This document shows positions 40,201 through 48,304 of a DNA stretch of 64,000 nucleotides, in pieces. Source of the DNA: Lamellibrachia columna (Eukaryota > Annelida > Polychaeta > Sabellida > Siboglinidae). The position numbers and the translations under genes are program-made. The notes under the pieces were generated by a model. The model worked only from the letters and a program-made list of their open reading frames with translations, did no database searches and was not told where the DNA came from. Position 1 is the stretch's first letter, and each line of letters starts with the position of its first letter. The DNA lies in contig OY759263.1 of assembly GCA_963662155.1 (NCBI GenBank), positions 5,066,390 through 5,130,389 on the forward strand. Direction: 5' to 3'.

Positions 40201-43200
40201 TGTGGAGGTGGATCACAATCACAATCAAGTGAAGTGTGTAAACAGGTTTGGATCGCAATCATGATCCTGAATTATGTGAGTATTTGTGTCTGAATAAAAG
40301 AATTGAATTGAAGAAACATGTAGCATGTTTTCATAATGCAGCGCCATGTAAGCACGATTCTGATATTGTCATCATGATCCATTAGCACCATATAAACGGG
40401 GAATAATGCTTCAATGACATATCAAACACCTCAAAAATTCTAAACAATCGTACAGGGGACACAACTGGACTGGAGAATGTGACTAGTCTTGCTAATGGTC
40501 GGTTTACACGAGCGATTAATTTCCCAACTGGTCGGCCGACATGGTGTCATGCTGGACCATGGGGCAAGAATCGAACGTGTAAACACCCTTGCGAGATCGA
40601 TTAGTGAGGCCAATTTCTGGCTATGATTGTGCTGGTGGAATTGGGGCCAATTTGGCCAACAGTCAGCGATGATTTTGAAACAGTGGCCAATCAGTGATCG
40701 ACAGCAGGTGCATGCCCCATCAAAGGTCACATTCATCATTCATCTAAACAAAGACATAATTTAGCTGCAGCCTGTCATGCGACATGGTGTCTCTTGACCC
40801 TAAGACAAATTCAGTAAACGTGGGGTACTCACCACCACCCTGGGGGTGACGAGGAGGCTGAATGTTCGAGTGATGTTGGCTCCTCTCACCCTCCAGTTGG
40901 GTCTCGTGACCTCCCTCACGACTTTGTCACTCCACTGATACAACTCCGTCCTGGTGGGTGGAGCCAGGGGTTAAACGTGTTGACATGAGAGAAACTGGTT
41001 CAAAGGCCCAAAGTCTGATGATTTATAAATTAAAATAAAGTTGCATAGTATAACCTATATGTATTCTAACATCTTGTGTTTTAATAAACCACCATTTTCA
41101 AATATGATTTGACATACGATAGAAATAGTAGTACTGTATGTAAATAAAAACCATCAATCCACCTTTTTGTACAGATATGAAAGTAAACTTTGCTCTATCC
41201 CGCCTCATTTTCTATGGCATCTCAATCAATCTTAGATTATGATATGAACATAAATTACACTTTATTGTGACCAACTTTCAACTTCATAGTGACATTTTTG
41301 TGAAATAGTTTCTTCCAAAAGTATATACTATTACAAATTTCAACTGTGAAGTATTTTTTTTCATGTGTAGCAAAACATGTCTTGTATTGTGGATACAAGA
41401 GTAATAAAAGCTGCACAAACACACACAAACACTATAAAATAACAGAAAACAAAATAAATGCAACAGAACGACTGCAACATAAGACAGTTAACTCAAGAAA
41501 GAAACAGTTACACCATACTCGTAATTGAAATCTGGCTTTCCGGTTGAAGGTGACCTCTTTGTCAGTGGCTCCCCCTGGGGATCTCGAAAGAAAGCATAGA
41601 GACCAGAGGAGAATCCCTACAATAAGAACACAACACCTGTTACGTAAAATATGTAACTGCTTGTAACAACACATGTTACATAAGATATGTAACTGCTTGT
41701 AACAACACATGTTACGTAAGATATGTAACTGCTTATAACAACACATGTTACGTAAGATATGTAACTACTTATAACAACACGTTACGTAAGATATGTAACT
41801 GCTTGTAACAACAAATGAAAAGCTTTGTCCATACTGATTCATGTCTATTCACCCGGACAAGTATTACATCACTCACTCACCAAGGCATATAGTATCCAGT
41901 GTATTCACCAGGGCATACTTTTCATTATCAACTCAACTGGTCGTACCTCATGTGTAGAATATATGCTGGACTTGCCTCATTACCACATCCCCCAAACCTG
42001 GGCATCTAGTACCTAGTTCACTCACCAGAGCATGTAGTATCTCGTGTTTGAGCGTGGCGTGCATCTGATGGAGATTATGTGGTTCAGTTGATATGTCATT
42101 CGGACACAGATTCACGTATCCCGCTACGGGTCTGAAATACATTTTTACTTGTTTCGATATATCACCAACCAATTTACCAGCTGAACAGACAGATGGCAGC
42201 ATGTGTACAAACACTTAAATGCAGCTAACAAACAAATATCAGATACAAGAGCCAAGTTCTAGAACAGTTACATGTCTTGGTGGCGTGTTGACAATAAAGT
42301 GGAATTGGATTCAACGCACTGACATCAACAATATTGGACTGATGAGAGAGGGGGCTAAATCAAACACTGTGAAGGAGGCAATTGGCTCTCACAAATACAA
42401 TCTAAGGCTGAATATTACAGCACATTGTAACACTTTCTGTCTTTTTCACAAGTTTATTTAGATGTTTCAGATGTTTTTGGAACGATAACAGCAGTGGTTG
42501 GAATAGCTGGAAAAAACATTGATTTTACAAAAACAGATTTTGGCAGCAACATCCTAAACATGATAGGCAAATCGAAGAATAAATTAATAAAACAAACTCG
42601 CCTAACAAAAATCTCCTTAATGTAATGATGACCAAAGACGCAGGCCTTGCATTTTATATTTGGCAACATCAAAAACCATGTGACATTGCACTGCAGGCGA
42701 GCTTATGACTTGTTTGTGCGTACCTGTCGAGGGCACCCTCTAGCTGGCAGTATGCTGCGTAGGCAACAGCAGATCCCACAACGCACCTCTCCTCGTGGGT
42801 GGTAGACACGAAGAGAATGAAGTCTGCGTTCTCGACGCCCGGGCCACCATAACCAACTGTCATGTACATGGAGCCATGGGCAATACGACATACCTGGAGA
42901 GAGAATAAATCCTGGTGATCATTGTATGCTTTAGTGTACCTCTATATACATTGAAAGCTCCCCAAAGCAATTGTTTCCCTTAACAAAAACCCTCCAGACA
43001 TTCACCAAATTTACAACTAATTCTGTCTATTTAATTATAAGCAGCATCAAGAAGTGACAGTGATACGTTTACACCAGTACTGCTCAGTGCATCCCTAGTG
43101 TGTGTTTGTGCGTGCTGTGTGAATGTGTTAGGTGTGCTGTGTACATGACTGCATCCCCTGTGTGTGTTTGTGCATGCTGTGTGAATGTGTTAGGTGTGTA

Positions 43201-46200
43201 CATGACTGCATCCCCTGTGTGTGTTTGTGCATGCTGTGTGAATGTGTTAGGTGTGTACGTGTACCTCTAGATATTGTTCTGGGACAATGACAGGGCCACA
43301 CTGTGTGATTTTGCTGCAGTTGTCAACGCAGTAGGGGTAGGGATCTCCATCCCTGAATCGGATGACGTCTGACAGACATGACCTGTAGAAGACAACACAT
43401 GACAGTATTATAGGGTGCAGTCAGGGAGATGGGAGAGTGAGGGGGTGCCTGCCACAGGGCAGATATTCCCTTATACACATGTATAACAACAGGGAAATGT
43501 TTGTGTGTTCACTGTTCAGGTATATTGTTGTTGGGGAATACTAGAATCACACTTTTAACATTTATTAAAAAAGTCATATAAGAGATATTGAATGTCCATC
43601 TGCACTATTTGCTCAATACAAATTACAATAAATACATTCGTTGTAGTTTTGTCTTAGCAATAAGTTAGCATTTGGGATCAGAAGTTAAAAACAGGAAATG
43701 CATAATGCAAAACATGTGTTGCAGTAGATATATGGCTTGAATGTGTTACTTACCAGGATTATTTTTACCCAGGGAAATTAGGCATTATTCCAGGTGCCCA
43801 TGATGGGAATTTATACAGAAAACATTAGCACATTTCATCTAGTTCCAGTGGCATCCCAATCCTTGCAGGACAGACAACATATACATTATATTAACGACGC
43901 TAGTACAGGGTGTACATGTTTCTCAAAATAGAAAACAAAATGCTAATTATAATAACTAATTATTCAAATAAGAGAAAAGACACAGTTTAAAGCAACCTCC
44001 ACAGTTTGATTTTTTGGCTCACTCTTTCCAGACTTATTTTGCCAAAACGTGTAACCTACCCTAAGTGGACTACGACATTCTAGCTCATTTGTGCAAATGT
44101 GTTGAAATGAAATTATTGAACAAACTATGAACTTACTTTTAACTTAGCCAAACCAAAATTCAGCAACAAAAAAGGTCAAACATTTATATATACTCAAACT
44201 ATAACTATAACACTCAAAGTAATTTTTTTTATGATTTTAACAAAAGTATGCACCCTTCTTTTAAACTTACTGTGCACATTTTTGTGTTGCCTTACATTGT
44301 ACCTGATGATGATGATGATGAGGAAATAAATTTACTTACTTACTTACTTACTTACAGTATTTTAAATATTCACACACTACAGATATGAACATCAGTGAGT
44401 CTGATTGTTGATGTGTTAAGTGAGGTGCAGAGGCAGCTTTAATGACATAAGCCATGTCCAAGGAGTACCCATGACCCACCTGAGCAGCTTCACAGGTTGG
44501 TCAGTGCGGCGCACCTGAAGCGTCCTCTCCCAGTAGGACACAGCTGTCGGAATGAGCACATCCTGCAAGAGATGTCCATGTCTCACATGAAATACCAAAT
44601 GACTAGGTGACCACCTACCAAAGACCACCATGAGCAGGGAGTCAACTGAAGGCAAATGCCCAGTAGGCAAACCTGAATTGAGATATAAGGATGCGATAAA
44701 AATGGATCTGAAAGACTATGGCATTAACCCAAGATGGATGTACCTGGCAAGCAAGTCTTAAGGCTTGCTTGCCAGGTACATTAACCCAAGATGGATGTAC
44801 CTGGCAAGTAAGTCTTAAGGCTTGCTTGCCAGGTACATTAACCTAAGATGGATGTACCTGGCAAGTAAGTCTTAAGGCTTGCTTGCCAGGTACATTAACC
44901 CAAGATGGATGTACCTGGCAAGTAAGTCTTAAGGCTTGCTTGCCATGTACATTAACCCAAGATGGATGTACCTGGCAAGTAAGTCTTAAGGCTTGCTTGT
45001 CAGGTACATTAACCCAAGATGGATGTACCTGGCAAGTAAGTCTTAAGGCTTGCTTGCCAGGTACATTAACCCAAGATGGATGTACCTGGCAAGCAAGTCT
45101 TAAGGCTTGCCTGCCAGGTACATTAACCAAAGATGGATGTACCTGGCGAGCAAGTCTTAAGGCTTGCCTGCCAGGTACATTAACCTAAGACGGATGTACC
45201 TGGCAAGCAAGTCTTAAGGCTTGCTTGCCAGGTACATTAACCCAAGACGGATGTACCTGGCAAGTAAGTCTTAAGGCTTGCTTGCCAGGTACATTAACCC
45301 AAGATGGATGTACCTGGCAAGTAAGCCTTAAGACTTGCTTGCCATGTACATTAAACCCAAGATGGATGTACCTGGCAAGTAAGTCTTAAGGCTTGCTTGC
45401 CAGGTACATTAACCCAAGATGGATGTACCTGGCAAGTAAGTTGTATATTAAATCAATGTAGTAATGCATTAGTAACCTGTTACATGTCATATACAATTGC
45501 ACCTTTTACTCTGTGCAGTTTATTATGTTTGCATTTTCTACCAATTTCTTAGCAGATAGAAATGATAACAGATCTATGTAATTGTTACAGCATGGTTTCA
45601 CTTGGCAGCTAGCTTTTAAAACAGCAGGACAAGTGTCAATCACAACTGGGCAAGCATGAAAGAAGTTTGGTGGGTATAGGTGCATACCAGTAATAACATT
45701 GGAGAGGACTTCAAGGGACTGGGTTTGGACTGTGCACTGTGTCAATAAGCCAATTGGAAGCCAATAGAACAGTTAAACTTAAGCAATTTAGACAAACCTG
45801 TACTTTTCACTGCTGTGAGCTGATAGTGAGCTATGCACAGCTTCGATGTGTTAAGATTAGACAAATCAATATCAAAGAAAAATTCAAGGCAGATCCAGGC
45901 AATCATTTTAAGTCCCAATTTCCAGAGCTGAACTATCATGTGAGCTACATCTAAATTTTGTAAGTCTTGATGCTTGATGTGCTTGATGGAAGTATAAGCT
46001 GATTGGCTCAATGTTTTCTACTTAGCAAGTTGCTTGGCCAGCCACAAAATTGATTACCCGTTTTTTTTTAGACATTGTCTTATTGAATAGTGACTTTAAC
46101 AGTGGTAGTAGCACCCATGAGTGCACTATGTTTAAGGGTGGCAGACCAGCTAAGGCTGTGTGGGAACATTTTGTTAAAGTGGAAAGTAATGGAAAAACAG

Positions 46201-48304
46201 TTGTTAGGTGCAAGTTCAGATGTCACCCAAATGTGATAGAATGCTAGTTCATCACACCAAGTGCAGAAAATCATAAATTTTTAAAGCACGTATTAGATTC
46301 TGACAGTTTCTGACCCAACCCTGGTTCATTGCACAAATCTGGAGAACAGATCTCCTCTGACCAATGAACAACTAATAATATACATTGTTATCGACATCAA
46401 AGTTAAAACAAGCAAAAACAAACATTGTCTCATGTGACAGAAGCTAGCCACTATTTTACCTGTCAAATTACATCTTTACAACCAGTAATTGTACTGTTAA
46501 TTTGCCATTTGTGTTTGCATTACACAAGAACCATATTGAATAGTTACTTTAATAGTGCTAGTAGCACCCCTGAATGCATGTTTAAGTGTGGCAGACCAGC
46601 TAAGACTGTGTGGGAACATTTTGTTAAAGTGGTAAGTAATGGAAAAACAGTTGCTAGATGCAAGTTCTGTGGTCACCAGATGTCACCAAAATTACATCTT
46701 TTCAACCAGTAATTGTATTGTTAATTTGCCATTTGTGTTTGCATTACACAAGAACCATTCAGTTTGTGGAGAGACAATCAGCCTAGGCCTAGATATCACA
46801 GCTACTAGATGCCAATGCAGCCCTCACCTTTACAAGGGTTTCTTTTTCTCGCGGCAGATTTGACAACCCACTGTCATACACCAGGTGTATCCGCAGCTGC
46901 TGGTCTAAGCTCCGTCTCTTCATGACATGCACTGGCTCCCCCAAGTGGACATTGTGAACAACCTTTCAAAGAACAAAAAGTTTCAAAATGACAGCAGGTG
47001 GTTTTGATCCCCAGTCTTTGATCAACATTCCAAAGCCCTTCCACACTGCCACCCACGCCCTACACTATTCGACAATCGCAGACTCATTCCTTATTACAAG
47101 GTGTGTTCCACAGATACATCATTGTGCTACAACAATAAAACACACCTTTACTCAATACAACGATCTGTAAAGACTGCATGCCATATCAAGTGTAAATAAT
47201 CACAGTGTCACTATAAAATATTCTAATATTCTATTCTACTTCTGGTACGAAACAATGAGCCAATACCTTGCATGCCAAGTTTTAACTATTTTACATAGAC
47301 AATATATTTTATTGTATTTACTAGCAATAATTGCAGATTTATGAAAATTAGTAATGTAAATGTGTGATTTTATTTTAAAAGTATACAGGACTGTACAGCG
47401 CCCCAGAACAATTATTTTGATGGGGTGCTATATAAGACATTTATTATTATTATTGGCGAGACAAGGTGAGTGTGCATAAAGTCTATTGACTATGCGGGCC
47501 ACAAGATAGGCAGCTGAATTTGCCTATTGTTCCAGTCTGAACTTGAGGCTCACTGAGTTAATTAAAAACCTATTGTCTTTACAAAATAGGAATTACTGAA
47601 TTGGTCTGTGTGGGCTGCAGGTGCTACAAAGCCCTTGGAGTTATTGGTTTGATGTCTTTCAATTATACAACCGTTCACACAGTCTGTAAAACGTTTCGGC
47701 TATACGCATCTTTAGTTTGGTCTTTGCTTTTCAGACGAAGAAATTTATCAGGAGGTATGGCTGGCACAGACCCCTCAACAACTCTAAACATGAATTTAAG
47801 TCACTGATCTCACCATCGGCGTTGACCCCCCTTGTAAGCTGTGTAGTTCTAGCCCAGGTTTCTAAGCATAGTCGCCAGAGATGAAACGGACAATTTACTG
47901 TTGATAGGGCAGTGGCAGTGCCAGTGCCGTGCGTATGTAACTTTGATCAATTTTATGTTAGACGCTAAACACTGCAGGTCTCTGATAATTATGTCTATGC
48001 TAGGGCATGCAAAAGATTCCACTCGATATGTATTAAACCTTTTGTGAACTTACACCGCCTTCGATGCACTAAACAGGATACAAAATCTTCATAGAAACAA
48101 TAACATGCGTTGAATCGTCTAATTATCGCTCACAACTAAAGGGACGTTCGCAATACGTACCTCGTGAGGTTTTGGGACGATGTGATTGCATGAGTGGGTG
48201 TCCGATTGCAAGATCACGCTTGTAAATATGAGAACATGGAAGATACCGCTCGAAATAATGGGTTTGCGAGAGAGGTAGTCATTGTTCACATGATACCAGT
48301 GCAT
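19099..48304 (-). CDS. LMLN: Leishmanolysin-like zinc metallopeptidase (M8, invadolysin), complete 17-exon gene
   Basis: Coding joins on the minus strand: 48304-48161, 46962-46828, 44562-44480, 43382-43265, 42893-42724, 42131-42026, 41616-41519, 40950-40833, 39658-39551, 38791-38715, 36944-36834, 36371-36239, 33798-33709, 27323-27254, 25351-25221, 21939-21784 and 19266-19099. Every junction is GT..AG and phase-consistent. The product is 671 residues, close to the usual 650-690 of animal LMLN. It has a hydrophobic signal at about residues 16-32, the zinc motif HEILHAL (246-252), a third zinc ligand His353 in THWEKR, and Met-turn Met364 exactly 11 residues later, the family spacing. A cysteine-rich C-terminal domain follows, then a hydrophobic tail (about 640-665) that could be a GPI signal. 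Family members are secreted or membrane-bound metzincin proteases linked to cell migration and mitosis. Introns are unusually loaded with minisatellites. No coding break was seen, so the gene looks functional. Confidence 0.93.
19270..20685. other. LMLN intron 16, unique part
   Basis: No exon seen. AT-rich, with G-rich old-repeat-like sequence around 19,385-19,540 and a duplicated 'agattacaagccac' block near 20,245 and 20,320. Confidence 0.6.
20690..21648 (-). repeat. 24-bp array in LMLN intron 16, about 38 copies
   Basis: Unit on the plus strand 'aacaacctcaccctctgtca' plus four bases, with longer 'gtgaccaaaaacaacctc' variants. On the sense (minus) strand each unit carries GGGTGAGG, a weak donor-like string. 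It starts about 135 bp from the exon 16 donor. Confidence 0.94.
21784..21939 (-). CDS. LMLN: LMLN exon 16
   Basis: Residues 565-616. It starts [20 protein letters not shown] and ends [13 protein letters not shown], corresponding to the family's terminal 'G.L.CPSC...C' segment. Acceptor ttttgcag|TAC, donor GAG|gtaagt. About 11 tandem copies of the acceptor region lie immediately upstream. Confidence 0.92.
21940..22440 (-). repeat. 44-bp array derived from the exon 16 acceptor, about 11 copies
   Basis: On the minus strand the real junction is gtgctttgtgttttgcag|TACCGATGTAGTGAG. The neighbouring copy reads gtactttgtgttttatag|TACAGGTGTAGAG, and further copies read gtactttgtgttgtataa then TACAGATGTAGAG. 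So the unit contains pyrimidine tract, acceptor and exon start. Only the first upstream copy keeps AG in register. Confidence 0.85.
22530..22816 (-). mobile_element. tRNA-derived SINE, copy 3, in LMLN intron 15
   Basis: The minus-strand head 'ggttagaaggccggactctc' resembles the A-box side of a tRNA. The body shares 'ggaatgaacaggtctgcca' with copy 2. The end reads 'gagcggtcctatggactgg' then 'gcgctatataagaatgtacc', a common SINE 3' motif. The B-box is decayed. Confidence 0.6.
22915..25240 (-). repeat. 36-bp array derived from the exon 15 donor, over 60 copies
   Basis: On the minus strand each unit reads GGCAGTGGCTGCTATGTG|GTAAGT followed by GTTCAACTCTGG. The first copy, at 25,221, is the real end of exon 15 (WGSGCY) and its splice donor. 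Almost all copies keep GTAAGT. Positions 24,930-25,240 include a duplicated block of about 207 bp with variant units. Confidence 0.93.
25221..25351 (-). CDS. LMLN: LMLN exon 15 (its donor is the seed of a minisatellite)
   Basis: Residues 521-564: [20 protein letters not shown], then a cysteine-containing stretch and the family motif WGSGCY. Acceptor gttttcag|AC. I place the donor at ATG|gtaagt because joining there to exon 16 gives CYMYRC, the same Cys-to-Cys spacing as the family. The last 16 or so exon bases and the donor are repeated over 60 times downstream in the intron. Confidence 0.88.
25355..25785. other. LMLN intron 14, unique part
   Basis: No exon or RNA gene recognised. A stretch at 25,620-25,780 ('ggcctgggaccaggcctggg') looks like an old dispersed repeat but could not be classified. 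Confidence 0.5.
25790..27075 (-). repeat. Composite 15/24-bp array in LMLN intron 14
   Basis: Built from 'caccctggcagtgaccaccc' and 'tcagtgaccaccctcag' modules in irregular order. Near 26,590-27,000 an about 199-bp higher-order block is repeated (start points about 26,609 and 26,808). Confidence 0.95.
27254..27323 (-). CDS. LMLN: LMLN exon 14
   Basis: Residues 498-521 (70 nt, small exon): [16 protein letters not shown] then SVHQNNA. It bridges the CPF block to the next cysteine-rich block as in other LMLNs. Acceptor gtgtcag|GCC, donor GCAG|gtttgt, ending one base into a codon, which fits exon 15. Confidence 0.82.
27505..27617 (-). repeat. 18-bp array, about 6 copies
   Basis: Unit 'ggtgcctcctcaattaaa' with small variants, in LMLN intron 13. 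Confidence 0.92.
28232..32316 (+). repeat. 38/42-bp satellite in LMLN intron 13, about 105 copies
   Basis: Unit 'acagtgaactgttgttatag' plus 'ccatactgttaacaaaat'; a 42-bp variant has 'attgttaattaacaaaat'. Blocks of 38- and 42-bp units recur in the same order, showing higher-order duplication. It contains near-palindromes ACAGTgaACTGT and GTTAAC. The right edge meets a LINE fragment without a gap. Confidence 0.97.
32317..33560 (+). mobile_element. Truncated, broken CR1-like LINE copy in LMLN intron 13
   Basis: Same family as 49.7-52.9 kb. It starts inside the reverse transcriptase ([11 protein letters not shown] at 32,317), with [29 protein letters not shown] and catalytic FADDTK recognisable. 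It has a stop after TKWIDE near 32,671 and an internal deletion between the GTT and HLEYC blocks near 33,156. The end is 'gataagccaatggcttcctt' with the aaatcttgttaaatcttg tail. It is inactive and lies antisense to LMLN. Confidence 0.92.
33709..33798 (-). CDS. LMLN: LMLN exon 13
   Basis: Residues 468-497, ending [16 protein letters not shown], a hallmark block of the LMLN C-terminal domain (YGG.V.IADYCPF). Acceptor cttacag|AAC, donor CAG|gtatgc. A 75-bp tandem array starts about 70 bp upstream of the acceptor. Confidence 0.94.
33872..36068 (+). repeat. 75-bp array in LMLN intron 12, about 29 copies
   Basis: Unit 'ggaactactgaagtatacag' plus 55 bases including 'tgcagtgtgtgtcacagtgc'. Because 75 is a multiple of 3 and the unit has no stop in several frames, it makes spurious frames of up to 620 codons. 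A one-base insertion (tacaaaatgtg) at 35,082 recurs at 35,683, marking a 601-bp tandem duplication. Confidence 0.97.
36239..36371 (-). CDS. LMLN: LMLN exon 12
   Basis: Residues 423-467. It encodes [20 protein letters not shown] and [10 protein letters not shown], the LMLN cysteine pattern 'C...R......C...' and 'AVCNL'. Acceptor gctacag|T, donor CAG|gtacat. Confidence 0.92.
36834..36944 (-). CDS. LMLN: LMLN exon 11
   Basis: Residues 386-423: [20 protein letters not shown] then CDFVKLSC, the conserved block that follows the Met-turn. Acceptor cgtccag|G, donor GCAAG|gtggga. Confidence 0.94.
37150..38370 (-). repeat. 26/27-bp array in LMLN intron 10, about 45 copies
   Basis: Unit on the plus strand 'aaaacaaatgctaacctcat' plus 'ccccatg', with caaatg/cagatg and ccccatg/cccatg variants. 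Confidence 0.96.
38715..38791 (-). CDS. LMLN: LMLN exon 10, Met-turn
   Basis: Residues 361-386. It encodes [16 protein letters not shown] and TLALMEDTG. Met364 is the Met-turn methionine under the zinc site. Acceptor tctgcag|AAT, donor ACAGG|gtaagg. Confidence 0.95.
38795..39545. other. LMLN intron 9, no internal feature
   Basis: AT-rich intron with no recognisable element. Confidence 0.6.
39551..39658 (-). CDS. LMLN: LMLN exon 9, third zinc ligand
   Basis: Residues 325-360. It encodes [10 protein letters not shown] and [13 protein letters not shown]. His353 is the third zinc-binding histidine, separated from HExxH by the long insertion that defines the M8 family within the metzincins. Acceptor gttgcag|GAA, donor GAG|gtaaga. 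Confidence 0.96.
40080..40720. repeat. Possible MITE-like sequence in LMLN intron 8
   Basis: Repeated self-complementary blocks around 'gatcacaatc', 'tcatgatcc' and 'gtttacacgagcgat', facing 'atcgaacgtgtaaacac', suggest one or two small hairpin-forming DNA elements. Boundaries are not resolved. Confidence 0.3.
40833..40950 (-). CDS. LMLN: LMLN exon 8
   Basis: Residues 285-324. It encodes [21 protein letters not shown] and ends in TPRVV, both recognisable LMLN segments. One N-glycosylation sequon (NIT) is present. Acceptor cacccaccag|G, donor GTG|gtgagt. Confidence 0.92.
41519..41616 (-). CDS. LMLN: LMLN exon 7
   Basis: Residues 253-285, starting [12 protein letters not shown], the block that directly follows HExxHAL in the family. 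Acceptor attgtag|GGA, donor TACGA|gtatgg, which is a weak but phase-correct GT site. Confidence 0.92.
41636..41812 (-). repeat. 36-bp array next to the exon 7 acceptor, about 5 copies
   Basis: Unit on the plus strand 'acatgttacgtaagatatgt' plus 'aactgcttgtaacaac'. It ends about 20 bp upstream of the exon 7 acceptor, replacing the usual branch-point region. Confidence 0.9.
42026..42131 (-). CDS. LMLN: LMLN exon 6, catalytic HExxH
   Basis: Residues 217-252. It carries [16 protein letters not shown] and the active-site helix ending in KHEILHAL: His246 and His250 bind zinc and Glu247 is the general base. Acceptor tttcag|A, donor CTG|gtgagt, so the active-site motif lies exactly at the exon end. 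Confidence 0.97.
42724..42893 (-). CDS. LMLN: LMLN exon 5
   Basis: Residues 161-217. It encodes [19 protein letters not shown] and [16 protein letters not shown], which are the most conserved N-terminal blocks of the M8 family (ADF.L.VS, ERC, AYA..CQ). Acceptor ctctccag|GTA, donor GACAG|gtacgc. Confidence 0.95.
43085..43264 (-). repeat. 57-bp repeat at the exon 4 donor, about 3 copies
   Basis: Plus-strand unit 'gcatcccctgtgtgtgtttg' plus 'tgcatgctgtgtgaatgtgttaggtgtgtac' in part. On the sense strand copies begin gtacacacctaac, directly after the exon 4 donor GAG|gtacac. Confidence 0.85.
43265..43382 (-). CDS. LMLN: LMLN exon 4
   Basis: Residues 121-160, cysteine-rich: PYPYCVDNC followed by [16 protein letters not shown], matching the family's disulfide-rich insert after the first helix. 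Acceptor tctacag|G, donor GAG|gtacac. A short tandem repeat begins directly at the donor on the intron side. Confidence 0.9.
43385..44475. other. LMLN intron 3, no gene-like content
   Basis: AT-rich intron; a short (GATGAT) and (ACTT)n tract lies at about 44,305-44,355. Nothing else recognised. Confidence 0.55.
44480..44562 (-). CDS. LMLN: LMLN exon 3
   Basis: Residues 94-121. Acceptor cttgcag|GAT, donor CTCAG|gtgggt, ending two bases into a codon. It encodes [19 protein letters not shown], the conserved 'A..YWE..L.VRRT' helix of LMLN proteins. Confidence 0.92.
44720..45440. repeat. 57-bp hairpin array in LMLN intron 2, about 13 copies
   Basis: Each unit contains 'gtacctggcaagtaagtc' followed by 'ttaag' and 'gcttgcttgccaggtac', nearly perfect inverse complements. 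Every unit can fold into a stem of about 18 bp. The spacer is 'attaacccaagatggat'. Confidence 0.95.
46078..46262 (+). pseudogene. BED zinc-finger fragment of a hAT-type transposase, copy 1
   Basis: Encodes [20 protein letters not shown] then [10 protein letters not shown], matching the BED finger pattern W..F......C..C, but the first cysteine pair is broken. It lies in LMLN intron 2 with no transposase core nearby. Confidence 0.6.
46535..46712 (+). pseudogene. BED zinc-finger fragment of a hAT-type transposase, copy 2
   Basis: Encodes [20 protein letters not shown] then [19 protein letters not shown] and a stop. The CKFC pair and W/F of a BED finger are intact. A 65-bp sequence ('ccagtaattgtactgttaat' region, 46,473-46,537) flanking it on the left is repeated on the right (46,695-46,760). 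Confidence 0.65.
46828..46962 (-). CDS. LMLN: LMLN exon 2
   Basis: Residues 49-93, acceptor tttgaaag|GTT, donor AAG|gtgagg, phase 0 on both sides. It contains the [15 protein letters not shown] stretch, which corresponds to the family's conserved 'RIHLMYD' start of the protease region, and ends in a charged REKETLVK. Confidence 0.9.
47384..47456 (+). mobile_element. SINE 3' tail fragment with (TTA)n
   Basis: 'ggggtgctatataagaca' followed by a TTA repeat resembles the 3' end of the SINE at 22.5 kb ('gcgctatataagaatg'). Short and decayed; in LMLN intron 1. Confidence 0.4.
48161..48304 (-). CDS. LMLN: LMLN exon 1 (start, signal sequence)
   Basis: Residues 1-48. I chose the ATG at 48302-48304 because it puts a hydrophobic segment ([17 protein letters not shown], residues 16-32) near the N-terminus as a signal peptide. 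The mature part begins with the family's Cys-x-His-x-Val-Pro pattern ([10 protein letters not shown]). An in-frame ATG at 48406 would add 34 residues and bury the signal, so it is less likely. Donor GAG|gtacgt, phase 0. Confidence 0.8.

Noticed and set aside
44720..45440. CRISPR-like array of palindromic repeats
   Set aside because: Units are contiguous tandem copies without unique spacers, in an intron of an animal gene; no cas genes.
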